Positions 8,701 to 15,171 of a stretch of 64,000 nucleotides of DNA are shown here, piece by piece (the first letter of the stretch is position 1; every line of letters begins with the position of its first letter). Below the pieces are notes generated by a model. It saw only the letters and a program-made list of their open reading frames with translations, did no database searches and was not told where the DNA came from. The position numbers were made by a program, and so were the translations under genes. The DNA comes from Bog-793 sp963823945 (GTDB lineage: Bacteria; Actinomycetota; Acidimicrobiia; Acidimicrobiales; Bog-793): positions 124,001 to 188,000 of the forward strand of contig CAWGNK010000014.1 in NCBI GenBank assembly GCA_963823945.1, in the 5' to 3' direction.

Positions 8701-8933
8701 CGCGGCATCGCGTCCTTGACGAATCCCGTGAGGAGGTGCCCGTAGTGGGGCATCCCGTTCGCGAACGGCGGCCCGTCGTAGAAGACGTACTCGTTGTCGA
8801 CGTCGCGGCACTCGACGGAGGCGGCGAAGGTGCCGTCGGTCTGCCAGTAGCGGAGCGTCGCCTCCTCGAGAGCCGGGTAGTCCGGTGTCGCCGGGACAGC
8901 GGGGTACGAGTCCGGCCTCGTTTGTTCTGGCAT
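5721..8933 (-). CDS. ileS: Isoleucyl-tRNA synthetase, type 2 (eukaryote-like)
   Basis: Charges tRNA-Ile with isoleucine. ATG 8933 gives 1070 residues and lies 6 bases after a TACTCT hexamer; the open frame further upstream runs through the divergent gene. Class I signatures are PPFANGMPHYGH at about 55-66 (HIGH equivalent) and KLSKR at about 611 (KMSKS equivalent). RRFGWDCHGLPAEHEVE, the CP1 editing region and a long C-terminal extension are typical of the type 2 subclass, which is generally mupirocin-tolerant. It is the only gene on the minus strand here, flanked by plus-strand division and lspA-rluD genes. No T-box leader is possible, because the -10 abuts the start. Confidence 0.96.
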   Translation of the reverse strand: MPEQTRPDSYPAVPATPDYPALEEATLRYWQTDGTFAASVECRDVDNEYVFYDGPPFANGMPHYGHLLTGFVKDAMPRYHTMRGRRVERRFGWDCHGLPAEHEVERELGVSGRAQITAYGIDRFNDRCRTSVLRYTAAWERYVTRQGRWVDFENDYKTMDASYMESVIWAFKTLYERGLVYEGLRVLPYCWECETPLSNFETRQDDALRERVDPAVTVAITLDPAPGTSGPAAGEVRALTWTTTPWTLPSNLALAVGASITYAVYERDGVRYLIGESRAAEYGPELAGAELVGTVAGAELVGRTYRPLFGYFAAEPNAFRVLAADFVTTEEGTGIVHMAPGFGEDDQRLCESAGIAVVCPVDDRGCFDETIPELAGTQVFEANERVIERLGESGSLVRREEYVHNYPHCWRSDTPLIYRAMSSFFVEVTAIKDRMVELNRRIHWVPEHVGPGAFGNWLEGTRDWSISRNRFWGTPIPVWKSDDPAYPRVDVYGSLDELEADFGVRPADLHRPGIDALTRPNPDDPTGRSTMRRVEDVLDCWFESGSMPFAQLHYPFENAVRFEEHFPADLICEYVGQTRGWFYTMHVLATALFDRPAFAHCIAHGILLGNDGRKLSKRLKNFPDPEEFFASDGADTMRWYLLSSPVLRGLDAVIEEAAMSEPVRVVLNPIWNSWHFLSLYGRSDGVVGCVRRDQQGLLDRYILAKTRVFLETVTAAFDAYDLAGAAAAYSGFLDALTNWYIRRSRERFWRSFSGDIAADADKTDAYDTLHTVLEVLCRVAAPLLPFLAEEIYRQLSGARSVHLADWPDPEELPADPALVESMDLVREVCSAIHSVRKAAGLRARLPLARVTVAHHGAAGLGPFTDLIAEEVNVKAVTLTPDPEAYAATSLAVVPAAIGPRLGAATQQVIRAVRAGEWEALGDGRIAVAGVVLEPGEFDLRHVPRDPAAGRVIDDERGVVVLDTEPTPELEAEGTARDLVRLVQQARRDADLVISDRIDLVLTVPGDVGAVLSVWGAELRRQTLAESLAVVTADGGAGAPDGAFQGEYELPDGRTVTVCLGRATGAGAPPA

Positions 8934-8938
8934 TGCCC

Positions 8939-8945
8939 TAGAGTA
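8939..8945. promoter_or_regulatory. Overlapping divergent -10 elements of ileS and yggU
   Basis: The 7 bases TAGAGTA read TAGAGT on + (8 bases before ATG 8953) and TACTCT on - (6 bases before ATG 8933). Both fit the TAnnnT consensus. The two start codons are only about 20 bp apart, so two RNA polymerases could not occupy the site together. Confidence 0.5.
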
Positions 8946-8952
8946 TGCGCCC

Positions 8953-9348
8953 ATGGCAGAGGACCTGTTCGACATCGAGCAGGAGGCGCCGGGCGGGGGA
9001 TCCAAGGCGAAAAAGGGCGCCGAGGGGTCGACGATCGTCCTCCGGCTGTATGTGCAGCCCGGCGCAGGCAGAGCCGCCGTGACGGGCACGAGAGGTGACG
9101 CGCTCCATGTGCGGGTCGCCCCGCCACCGGTCGACGGTCGCGCCAACGTCGCTTGCGAGGAGCTCGTCGCCGAGCTGCTCGGGGTCCCGAAGGGGGCAGT
9201 CGAACTCGTCGGCGGGGAACGTAGCCGGATGAAGCGTCTGCGCGTCCGAGGCGTCGAGGTCACCCAGGTCCGGCGCGTGCTCGATGATGCCGTGACGAAG
9301 GCCGAAACCCGCCCCGGTAGCCCGAGGAATGCCCGCGCCAATCGCTGA
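8953..9348 (+). CDS. DUF167 / YggU family protein
   Basis: A 131-residue cytoplasmic protein. From about residue 35 it shows the DUF167 pattern VQPGAGRAAV, GDALHVRVAPPPVDGRANVA, then ELLGVPKGAVELVGG and SRMKRLRV. The first 30 residues are charged and variable. The function of the family is unknown; members often sit near yggS/yggT clusters, as here. Transcription is probably nearly leaderless from a -10 that overlaps the ileS promoter. Confidence 0.85.
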   Translation: MAEDLFDIEQEAPGGGSKAKKGAEGSTIVLRLYVQPGAGRAAVTGTRGDALHVRVAPPPVDGRANVACEELVAELLGVPKGAVELVGGERSRMKRLRVRGVEVTQVRRVLDDAVTKAETRPGSPRNARANR

Positions 9349-9422
9349 CGTCACGCGTACGACGGTAGACGTGACGATCGGGTAACCTCATCCCCTCATT
9401 CGGAGAGGTGCATCAACCCACC

Positions 9423-10493
9423 ATGCCCCACAAGATGACGAAGTCCAGCGGAAGAGCCGACGCAAAGACCGCGACGCACGCCTCGCCGCGGCGTTCGATC
9501 GTCGCGCGTGCGACGAAGGCGGTGGCCAAGACGAGAAAGGCCATCGGCAAGGTCGCGGGTCGCCCCGAGCGACCGGATGCGAAGGCACCCTCGTCGCCCG
9601 CGGTGGCGGGCCGCACGCCGCAACCAGCCCCGGCGAAGGCCGCTGCCCGGGCAGCCGGCCCCGCCCGGAGCGCGCAGAAGAGCGCGACAGGCGCGGCGCC
9701 TACTGCGAAGCGGGCCGCGGCCAAGAAAGTCAGCTCCGCGAGCAAGACGGTCGCGAAGAAGGTCGTCCCCGCGAAGGCGGTCGCGGTGAAGGTCCCAGCC
9801 GCGAAGGCGGTCGCGGTGAAGGCCCCAGCCGCGAAGGCCTCGGCCAAGAAGGTGCCAGCCGCGAAGGCCCCGGCCAAGAAGGCGCCAGTCGCGAAGGCCC
9901 CGGCCAAGAAGGCGCCAGCCGCGAAGGTCCCGGCCAAGAAGGTCCCGGCCAAGAAGGTCCCGGCCAAGAAGTCCGTCGCCGCCGGGGCGAAGTCACCGGC
10001 GCGGGGTGGCAGCCGGACTGCCACGAAGACCGCGGAACTGCCGGCGCGGCGCGCTCCGGGGAAGGTCCCGGCGAAGGCGGCGGCGCGCCCGGCCCCGGTC
10101 CGCGCCCCACGTAAGGGCTACACGGAGGAGCGCTTCCTCAACCACCAGCGCAACGTGCTCGAGCGGGAGCGGGCGACCTACCTCGAACAGGCGAATTCGC
10201 TGCAAGAAGAGGCGGACCTGCTCGTCGCCGAGATGGAGCCGGGGGACATCCAGTTCGACGAGGAGTCAGGCGAGGGCGGGACGGTCGCCGTCGATCGCGA
10301 GCGGGATCTCACGCTGTCGGCCCAGGCGCTCGAAGGCGTCGTCGAGATAGAGGCGGCGCTGGCGAAGATCGGGAGCGGCAAGTACGGCGTGTGTGAGGGC
10401 TGTGGCGAGCTCATCCCGAAGCCCCGGCTCGAGGCACTGCCGTATGCGCGCCTGTGCATGGCCTGCAAGAGCGGAGGGCTGTCGCGGCGGTGA
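9423..10493 (+). CDS. Lys/Ala-rich histone H1-like protein with C-terminal DksA/TraR zinc finger
   Basis: ATG 9423 gives 356 residues; GTG 9408 is also in frame but too close to the GGAGAG site. Residues about 30-220 are an H1-like low-complexity tail of AKKAPAKK and AVKAPAAK units, very basic. Residues about 228-356 form a DksA/TraR-like domain: a helical GYTEERFLNHQRNVLERER segment, an acidic loop, then CEGC-(x17)-CMAC at the C-terminus. DksA proteins act in the RNA polymerase secondary channel, while H1-like tails bind DNA, so a nucleoid- or polymerase-associated role is inferred. It overlaps lspA by GTGA. The repeat array makes its length prone to slippage. Confidence 0.85.
   Translation: MPHKMTKSSGRADAKTATHASPRRSIVARATKAVAKTRKAIGKVAGRPERPDAKAPSSPAVAGRTPQPAPAKAAARAAGPARSAQKSATGAAPTAKRAAAKKVSSASKTVAKKVVPAKAVAVKVPAAKAVAVKAPAAKASAKKVPAAKAPAKKAPVAKAPAKKAPAAKVPAKKVPAKKVPAKKSVAAGAKSPARGGSRTATKTAELPARRAPGKVPAKAAARPAPVRAPRKGYTEERFLNHQRNVLERERATYLEQANSLQEEADLLVAEMEPGDIQFDEESGEGGTVAVDRERDLTLSAQALEGVVEIEAALAKIGSGKYGVCEGCGELIPKPRLEALPYARLCMACKSGGLSRR
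9757..9975 (+). repeat. In-frame degenerate tandem repeats coding the Lys/Ala tail
   Basis: Repeated 15- and 30-base units of the type GCCAAGAAGGTCCCGGC and GCGAAGGCGGTCGCGGTGAA encode AKKVPAKK- and AKAVAVK-like blocks. The copies stay in frame and differ mainly at third positions. Confidence 0.8.
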
Positions 10494-10999
10494 GCGACGC
10501 CGAGCGCCCGGTTTCCGGGGTACGCAGGTCGCACCGCGTCTGGGTCGTCGCTCTCACGGCGGGCGCGGTCGTCGCCGCGGACCAGACGACGAAGTCGGTT
10601 GCCCTGGACCGGCTGCGGAACGGTCCGATCCACCTCCTCGGGCCGCTGTCGTTCGCGCTGTCGTTCAACTCGGGGGTCGCCTTCTCCCTCGGCTCGGGGT
10701 TGACGGTTCCGATCCTCGTGATTGGTGCCGTGCTCGTCATCGTTCTGATCTGGTTCGCGCGCGCCGCGCCGAGCTACCCGGTCGCCGTCGGGACCGGTCT
10801 GATCCTCGGCGGGGCGTTGGGGAACCTCGCGGACCGGATCTTCCGCGGGCGCCACGGCGCGGTGGTCGACTTCGTCCATTTCGGGTTCTGGCCGACCTTC
10901 AACCTCGCGGACTTCTCGATCGTGGTCGGGGCGGTGCTGCTCGTCGCGAGCTTCTGGTGGCGCCTGGCGGAGGCCAAGGAGGACGAGGCCGGCGCGTGA
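10490..10999 (+). CDS. lspA: Lipoprotein signal peptidase LspA
   Basis: Aspartyl protease of the cytoplasmic membrane that removes signal peptides from prolipoproteins after diacylglycerol transfer. GTG 10490 overlaps the preceding stop and has GGAGGG upstream; 169 residues with four membrane segments. Signatures are ADQTTKS in helix 1, SFNSGVAFSL, the first catalytic motif GNLADRIF and the second FNLADFSIV. Its GTGA overlap with rluD gives the conserved lspA-rluD couple. Confidence 0.95.
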   Translation: MSDAERPVSGVRRSHRVWVVALTAGAVVAADQTTKSVALDRLRNGPIHLLGPLSFALSFNSGVAFSLGSGLTVPILVIGAVLVIVLIWFARAAPSYPVAVGTGLILGGALGNLADRIFRGRHGAVVDFVHFGFWPTFNLADFSIVVGAVLLVASFWWRLAEAKEDEAGA

Positions 11000-11949
11000 C
11001 GACGACGCTGATCGTGCCGGCAGCGCTCGACGGGGAACGCGTCGACCGGGCGGTCGCCCTCGTCACCGGGAGGTCGCGCAGCGTCGTCGCCGCGCTCATC
11101 GCCGCCGGCGGCGTGCGGCTCGCGGGCAGGCCCGTGACCTCGCGCCACGCGCGTGTCGCGGCCGGGGAGAGTCTCGAGATCGGTGCCGAACTTCTAGAGG
11201 ACGAATCGGCACTGTCCGCGGCTCCTGCGGGGAGCGTGCCGTTCGCCGTGGTCTGGGAGGACGCCGACCTCATCATCGTCGACAAGCCGGCCGGTGTGGT
11301 CGTCCACCCGGGGGCCGGTCACCGCACCGGGACGCTGGCGGCGGGGCTCGTCGCGCGGTTCCCGGACCTCGTCGGGGCCGCCGAGGAGGGAGCGGGAAGC
11401 CCGCGGCGCCCCGGGATCGTCCACCGGCTCGACAAGGACACCTCCGGCCTGCTCGTCGTGGCGCGAAACCCCGCCGCCTGGCGGGCGCTGACGGGCCAGC
11501 TGTCGGCGCGGACGATGGGGCGGATCTACACCGCGCTCGTGCTCGGCAGGCTGGTTGCCGACGAGGGCACGATCGACGCGCCGATCGGGCGTTCGACGCG
11601 GGACCGGACGCGCATGGCGGTGACGGTCGGCGGCCGGGCCGCCCGGACGCGCTACCGGGTGCTCACGCGCTACGTCGAGCCGATGGGGGCGACCCTCGCC
11701 GAGGTGACGCTGGAATCGGGTCGGACCCATCAGATCCGGGTCCATTTTGCGGCGATCGGCCACCCGGTGGCGGGGGACTCGCGCTACGGGGGGGCCTTGG
11801 CCCCGGCGGTGCGCGCCGAGACCGGTTTGCAGCGGCCTTTTCTCCACGCCGGGAAACTGCGCCTCATCCACCCCACGACAGGTGAGACCTGCGAGTGGGA
11901 GGCGCCGCTGCCGGCGGACCTGGTGGAGGTGCTGGCCCGCCTGACCTGA
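10996..11949 (+). CDS. rluD: Ribosomal large-subunit pseudouridine synthase, RluD family
   Basis: Converts uridines of 23S rRNA to pseudouridine. GTG 10996 overlaps the lspA stop; 317 residues. An N-terminal S4-like region (about 5-60, LDGERVDRAVAL to RLAGRPVTSRHARVAAGESLEI) is followed by the catalytic domain with PGIVHRLDKDTSGLLVVARN, whose Asp is the nucleophile, and ESGRTHQIRVHFAAIGHPVAGDSRYGG near the end. Translational coupling with lspA is likely. Confidence 0.93.
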   Translation: MTTTLIVPAALDGERVDRAVALVTGRSRSVVAALIAAGGVRLAGRPVTSRHARVAAGESLEIGAELLEDESALSAAPAGSVPFAVVWEDADLIIVDKPAGVVVHPGAGHRTGTLAAGLVARFPDLVGAAEEGAGSPRRPGIVHRLDKDTSGLLVVARNPAAWRALTGQLSARTMGRIYTALVLGRLVADEGTIDAPIGRSTRDRTRMAVTVGGRAARTRYRVLTRYVEPMGATLAEVTLESGRTHQIRVHFAAIGHPVAGDSRYGGALAPAVRAETGLQRPFLHAGKLRLIHPTTGETCEWEAPLPADLVEVLARLT

Positions 11950-11962
11950 GCAACCGGTCAGG
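11940..11962. terminator. Shared hairpin terminator between convergent rluD and sigma factor gene
   Basis: CCTGACC (11940-11946) pairs with GGTCAGG (11956-11962) around a 9-base loop. The rluD stop TGA overlaps the left arm and loop, and the sigma-gene stop is inside the right arm. No T tract is seen, as is common in high-GC genomes. Confidence 0.45.
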
Positions 11963-12836
11963 CGGCGGTGTGGAAGGTGCTGACCTCGGGTTGGGCTGCG
12001 AGCAGGCGGAGGGCTGAGGTCTCGAGGCTGCGGACCCGGCGGACGCCGATGCCGAGAGCCCGCGCCGTCGACTCGAGCGAGGCGGGGGGTTGACCGCCGA
12101 GACCGAAGCGGAGTCCGACGACCGAGCGCTCGAGCTCGGGCAGGCGCCCGATGGCCTCCTCCAAGCCTTCGCTGGCGATGGTCTCGACGACGTCGTCGGC
12201 GACCGACGTGTCGTCGGCGGCGATGAGGTCGCCCAACGTCGCGTTGGCGTCGGTCGCGACCGGCTGGTCGAGGCTGGCGACGACGCGGGGCAGGTGCCGC
12301 TCGTTGCGCTCACCGGCTCGCTCGGCCGCGTTCTCGGCGGCGACGGCGTCCTCGGGCAGGCGGATCGCCCGGCCCTTGGACTGCACGGCCCGCTGCAGGG
12401 ACTGACGGATCCACCAGGTCGCGTAGGTGGAGAACTTGAAACCGCGCTTCCAGTCGAACTTCTCGACGGCCCGCATCAGGCCGAAGGTGCCCTCCTGGAC
12501 AAGGTCGGTGAGATCGACCCCGCGCCCTTGGTACCGGCGGGCCCAGTGCACGACCAGCCGGAGGTTGCCGGCGATCATCTCGTTCTTCGCTACGGCGTCG
12601 CCGTGTTCGATCCTCTGGGCCAGCGCGACCTGCTCGGCGGCACCCAACAGCGGGTACCGGCCGATGTCGTCCAGGAAGAGCCGCATGATGTCGGGGCCCC
12701 CGCTGGCGTGCTCAACCGCCTCGTCCGCATATGTCGTGGTGATGGCGTCGTCTCCGTTCCTTGCGCCTGGATCTGAGATTCCCGGTCCTCCAGGACGGGC
12801 CGGCACCTTGTCCAACGCCGCGGGGGGCGGATCCAT
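11958..12836 (-). CDS. RNA polymerase sigma-70 factor, group 2 (primary-like)
   Basis: A 292-residue sigma factor with region 1.2 (DIMRLFLDDIGRYPLLGAAEQVALAQRIE), regions 2.1-2.4 (AGNLRLVVHWARRYQGRG, LVQEGTFGLMRAVEKFDWKRG, FKFSTYATWWIRQSLQRAV), region 3 (RLPEDAVAAEN), and region 4 (RSVVGLRFGLGG, then an HTH ending RRVRSLETSALRLL). No region 1.1 is present. This resembles the HrdD/SigB group 2 sigma factors of actinobacteria, which read promoters much like those of SigA. The HTH differs from the usual TRERIRQIE, so -35 recognition may be altered. Start ATG 12836; no obvious ribosome site. Confidence 0.9.
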   Translation of the reverse strand: MDPPPAALDKVPARPGGPGISDPGARNGDDAITTTYADEAVEHASGGPDIMRLFLDDIGRYPLLGAAEQVALAQRIEHGDAVAKNEMIAGNLRLVVHWARRYQGRGVDLTDLVQEGTFGLMRAVEKFDWKRGFKFSTYATWWIRQSLQRAVQSKGRAIRLPEDAVAAENAAERAGERNERHLPRVVASLDQPVATDANATLGDLIAADDTSVADDVVETIASEGLEEAIGRLPELERSVVGLRFGLGGQPPASLESTARALGIGVRRVRSLETSALRLLAAQPEVSTFHTAA

Positions 12837-12973
12837 TCCATCGCCAGGTAGGGAGGCGGATCCGGGTGCCTCCGGGGCCGCCGGGAGAGGAAGTGGGGCC
12901 GGGGTCGGTGGTCGCCGCCGCCCGCGAGGAGGCGGGAGGGGCCGCTAGGAGGGAGTTTGCGGTCCGGACCGGG

Positions 12974-13420
12974 TCAGGAGCGTGCCGCGCCGGCCGGGAG
13001 CGCGTTGCGGGCGCGCAGGACCACGTCGCTCAGGCGGAACGAGTCGAGGTGGCGCCGCATGTGCTCGCTGACGTCGGCCCAAAGGTCGAGCAGCACGCAC
13101 TGACCCTCGTGGTCGCAGGCGCCGTTCTCATGGGGCAGGCCGAAGTCGCCGACGACGATCGGGCCGTCGACCGCCGAGACGATCTCGCCGAGCGTGATCG
13201 CCTCGGCCGGCCGGGCGAGCACGTAGCCACCGCCGACGCCGCGCTTGGAGCGAACGAGCCCGGCGCCTTTGAGCGCGAGCAGGATCTGTTCGAGGTAGGG
13301 CTGGGGCAGCCCCGTCCGCTGGGCGATGTCGCGCACGGATGTCGGCGTGACGCCGTCGTCGCGCAGCGCGAGTGACAAAAGTGCCCGGCAGGCGTAGTCG
13401 CCGCGTGTCGAAACCCTCAC
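12974..13420 (-). CDS. Rrf2 family transcriptional regulator
   Basis: A 148-residue winged-helix regulator. The N-terminus RVSTRGDYACRALLSLAL and the wing LVRSKRGVGGGYVLARPAEAITLGEIVSAVDG are Rrf2 hallmarks. Only two cysteines of the usual Fe-S cluster triplet are seen (CDHEGQC at about 101-107), so cluster binding is possible but unusual. Rrf2 proteins sense Fe-S status, nitric oxide or redox. GTG 13420 lies 6 bases after TACCAT, and the gene is divergent from a phosphodiesterase that could be its target. Confidence 0.88.
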   Translation of the reverse strand: MRVSTRGDYACRALLSLALRDDGVTPTSVRDIAQRTGLPQPYLEQILLALKGAGLVRSKRGVGGGYVLARPAEAITLGEIVSAVDGPIVVGDFGLPHENGACDHEGQCVLLDLWADVSEHMRRHLDSFRLSDVVLRARNALPAGAARS

Positions 13421-13426
13421 TGGCCC

Positions 13427-13432
13427 ATGGTA
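13427..13432 (-). promoter_or_regulatory. -10 element TACCAT of the Rrf2 gene (leaderless)
   Basis: Reads TACCAT on the minus strand, followed by 6 bases and GTG 13420. No Shine-Dalgarno sequence is present. Confidence 0.55.
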
Positions 13433-13453
13433 CGGCGCATCCGAGGGCCGTCG

Positions 13454-13459
13454 TATGCT
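13454..13459 (+). promoter_or_regulatory. -10 element TATGCT of the phosphodiesterase gene
   Basis: TATGCT is followed by 7 bases and GTG 13467, supporting that start over the ATG at 13455, which lies inside the -10. Confidence 0.5.
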
Positions 13460-13466
13460 CTGGCCA

Positions 13467-14639
13467 GTGAACGGGTCGTCGGCTTATCCGGCTGGCGGCG
13501 CGGCGACGTGGGATGTGGACGGGGACCCGGACGAGCCGCTTCGCCCCGACTACGGCGGGGCGTGCCTGACGGAGGTCGTCCCGACGCTGCTCCGGCTCGA
13601 CGAGCTGCGCGGGGCCGACGCGCTTCCGGCGTGGCTGCCCGCGCCACTGGCCGGTGCCGGCAAGGTCGTCCTCCTCGTCCTCGACGGCCTCGGCGCGCGC
13701 AATCTCGCTGAGCACCGCGCAGCCACCCCGGTGATGTCGAGCTGCGCGTCGACGACGATCACCTCGGTGGCGCCGACGACGACGGCCGCCGCCCTCACCT
13801 CGCTCACGACCGGGCGGGCGCCGGCGGACCACGGCGTGCTCGGCTACCGCCTGCGGGCCGGGGGTGACGTGCTGAGCGTCCTGCGGTGGACGACCGGCGC
13901 GGGCGACGCCCGTGCCGAGATCCGTCCCCGGGCGTTCCAGCAGGTCGAGCCGTTCCTCGGCCGACGCGTCCCGGTCGTCTCCCACGCCGCCTTCGCCGGT
14001 TCGGGCTTCTCGCAGGCGCACCTCGGGGCGGCGGAACTCTCCGGCTGGCGGGTGAGCTCGTCGATCGCCGTCTTCGTCCAGCGGGCGCTCGCTGCCGGCG
14101 CGCCGTTCGTCTACGCCTACTACGACGGGATCGACAAGGTCGCCCACTCCGAGGGGCTCGGCGACTGCTACGAGGCCGAGCTCGTCGCGGTGGACCGGCT
14201 CGTCGAGGACCTCGCCAACCGCCTGCCGGCAGGGTGCGGCCTCGCGGTCACCTCGGACCACGGCCAGGTCGAGACGGACTCGCCGTCGCTCAGCCTCGAT
14301 CCGGGCCTCATGGAGGACGTGACGGGGCTCTCCGGCGAGGGGAGGTTCCGCTGGCTCCACGTGGCCGACGGGGCGGCCGAACGGGTGGCAGCCGCCGCCC
14401 GGGAGGTCTACGGCGGGGTCGCCTGGGTGCGCACGCTCGCGGAGATCGACGACGCCGGTTGGTTCGGCCGGCCGCTCTCGGACGCCTTCCGCCGGCGAGT
14501 CGGCGACGTCGCCCTGGTCGCCCGGGGGACGGTCTCCTTCGCCGACCCGGCCGACCCCGGGGAGTTGCGGCTGCGGTCGCGCCACGGCTCGCTCACCCCG
14601 GCCGAGGAGCTCGTGCCGCTGCTGGGGCTGCTGGCGTGA
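13467..14639 (+). CDS. Type I phosphodiesterase / nucleotide pyrophosphatase family protein
   Basis: Alkaline-phosphatase-superfamily hydrolase, 390 residues from GTG 13467. Metal and nucleophile motifs are VVLLVLDGLGARNL (first Asp), TSVAPTTTAAALTSLTTGRAPADHG (Thr nucleophile), YYDGIDKVAHSEG (Asp and His) and VTSDHGQVE (Asp-His), with RHGSLTPAE near the end. No signal peptide is seen, so it is probably cytoplasmic. The substrate, a nucleotide or phosphodiester, is not predictable. It overlaps the cobalamin adenosyltransferase gene by GTGA, so the two are coupled. Confidence 0.88.
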   Translation: MNGSSAYPAGGAATWDVDGDPDEPLRPDYGGACLTEVVPTLLRLDELRGADALPAWLPAPLAGAGKVVLLVLDGLGARNLAEHRAATPVMSSCASTTITSVAPTTTAAALTSLTTGRAPADHGVLGYRLRAGGDVLSVLRWTTGAGDARAEIRPRAFQQVEPFLGRRVPVVSHAAFAGSGFSQAHLGAAELSGWRVSSSIAVFVQRALAAGAPFVYAYYDGIDKVAHSEGLGDCYEAELVAVDRLVEDLANRLPAGCGLAVTSDHGQVETDSPSLSLDPGLMEDVTGLSGEGRFRWLHVADGAAERVAAAAREVYGGVAWVRTLAEIDDAGWFGRPLSDAFRRRVGDVALVARGTVSFADPADPGELRLRSRHGSLTPAEELVPLLGLLA

Positions 14640-15166
14640 GGATCTACACGCGCCGGGGCGACGACGGGACGACGTCGCTGCGTGGCGGCACCCGGGTCCC
14701 CAAGTCCCACGGCCTCGTCGAGGCGCTCGGCGCCCTCGACGAGGCCCAGGCGGCGCTCGGCGTCGCCCGCGCCGAGTGTCCGCGGGGCGGTACCCTTGAC
14801 GACCTGCTGGCAGGTCTCGAACGCGACCTGTGGGCCGTGATGGGCGAGGTGGCGGCGCCCGGCGGCGGCAAGGAGACGGTCACGCCGGCGATGGTCGCCG
14901 GGCTCGAGGTGCTGATCGACGCCCACGCGGCGGGACTCGGCCGGATCGACGGGTTCGCCCTGCCGGGCGAGAACCGCCTGGCCGCGGCGCTCGACGCGGC
15001 GCGCACGGTGGTGCGGCGCGCCGAGCGGCGTCTGGTGGCGGTGGAGGGGAACGGGGCGGGTGAGGTCCTCGCCTACGTGAACCGGCTTTCGGATCTGTGT
15101 TGGGCACTCGCCAGGGAGGCCGAAGGCGCCGTCCGGCCCGCCCGTGAGAAGAGGGAAGAGGGCTGA
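14636..15166 (+). CDS. ATP:cob(I)alamin adenosyltransferase, PduO type
   Basis: Transfers the adenosyl group of ATP to cob(I)alamin to make coenzyme B12. GTG 14636 gives 176 residues. The N-terminus RIYTRRGDDGTTSLRGG is the ATP-binding loop. The four-helix bundle carries VEALGALDEAQAALG, DLWAVMGEVA, and the RTVVRRAERR helix with conserved arginines, followed by NRLSDLCWALAR. Typical length for PduO/MMAB. It implies B12-dependent enzymes elsewhere in the genome. Confidence 0.92.
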   Translation: MRIYTRRGDDGTTSLRGGTRVPKSHGLVEALGALDEAQAALGVARAECPRGGTLDDLLAGLERDLWAVMGEVAAPGGGKETVTPAMVAGLEVLIDAHAAGLGRIDGFALPGENRLAAALDAARTVVRRAERRLVAVEGNGAGEVLAYVNRLSDLCWALAREAEGAVRPAREKREEG

Positions 15167-15171
15167 GGGCG

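Noticed and set aside
9757..9975. CRISPR-like array or minisatellite
   Set aside because: Repeats are short, in frame, without unique spacers, and code for the Lys/Ala tail of a protein. No CRISPR array was found anywhere in the window.
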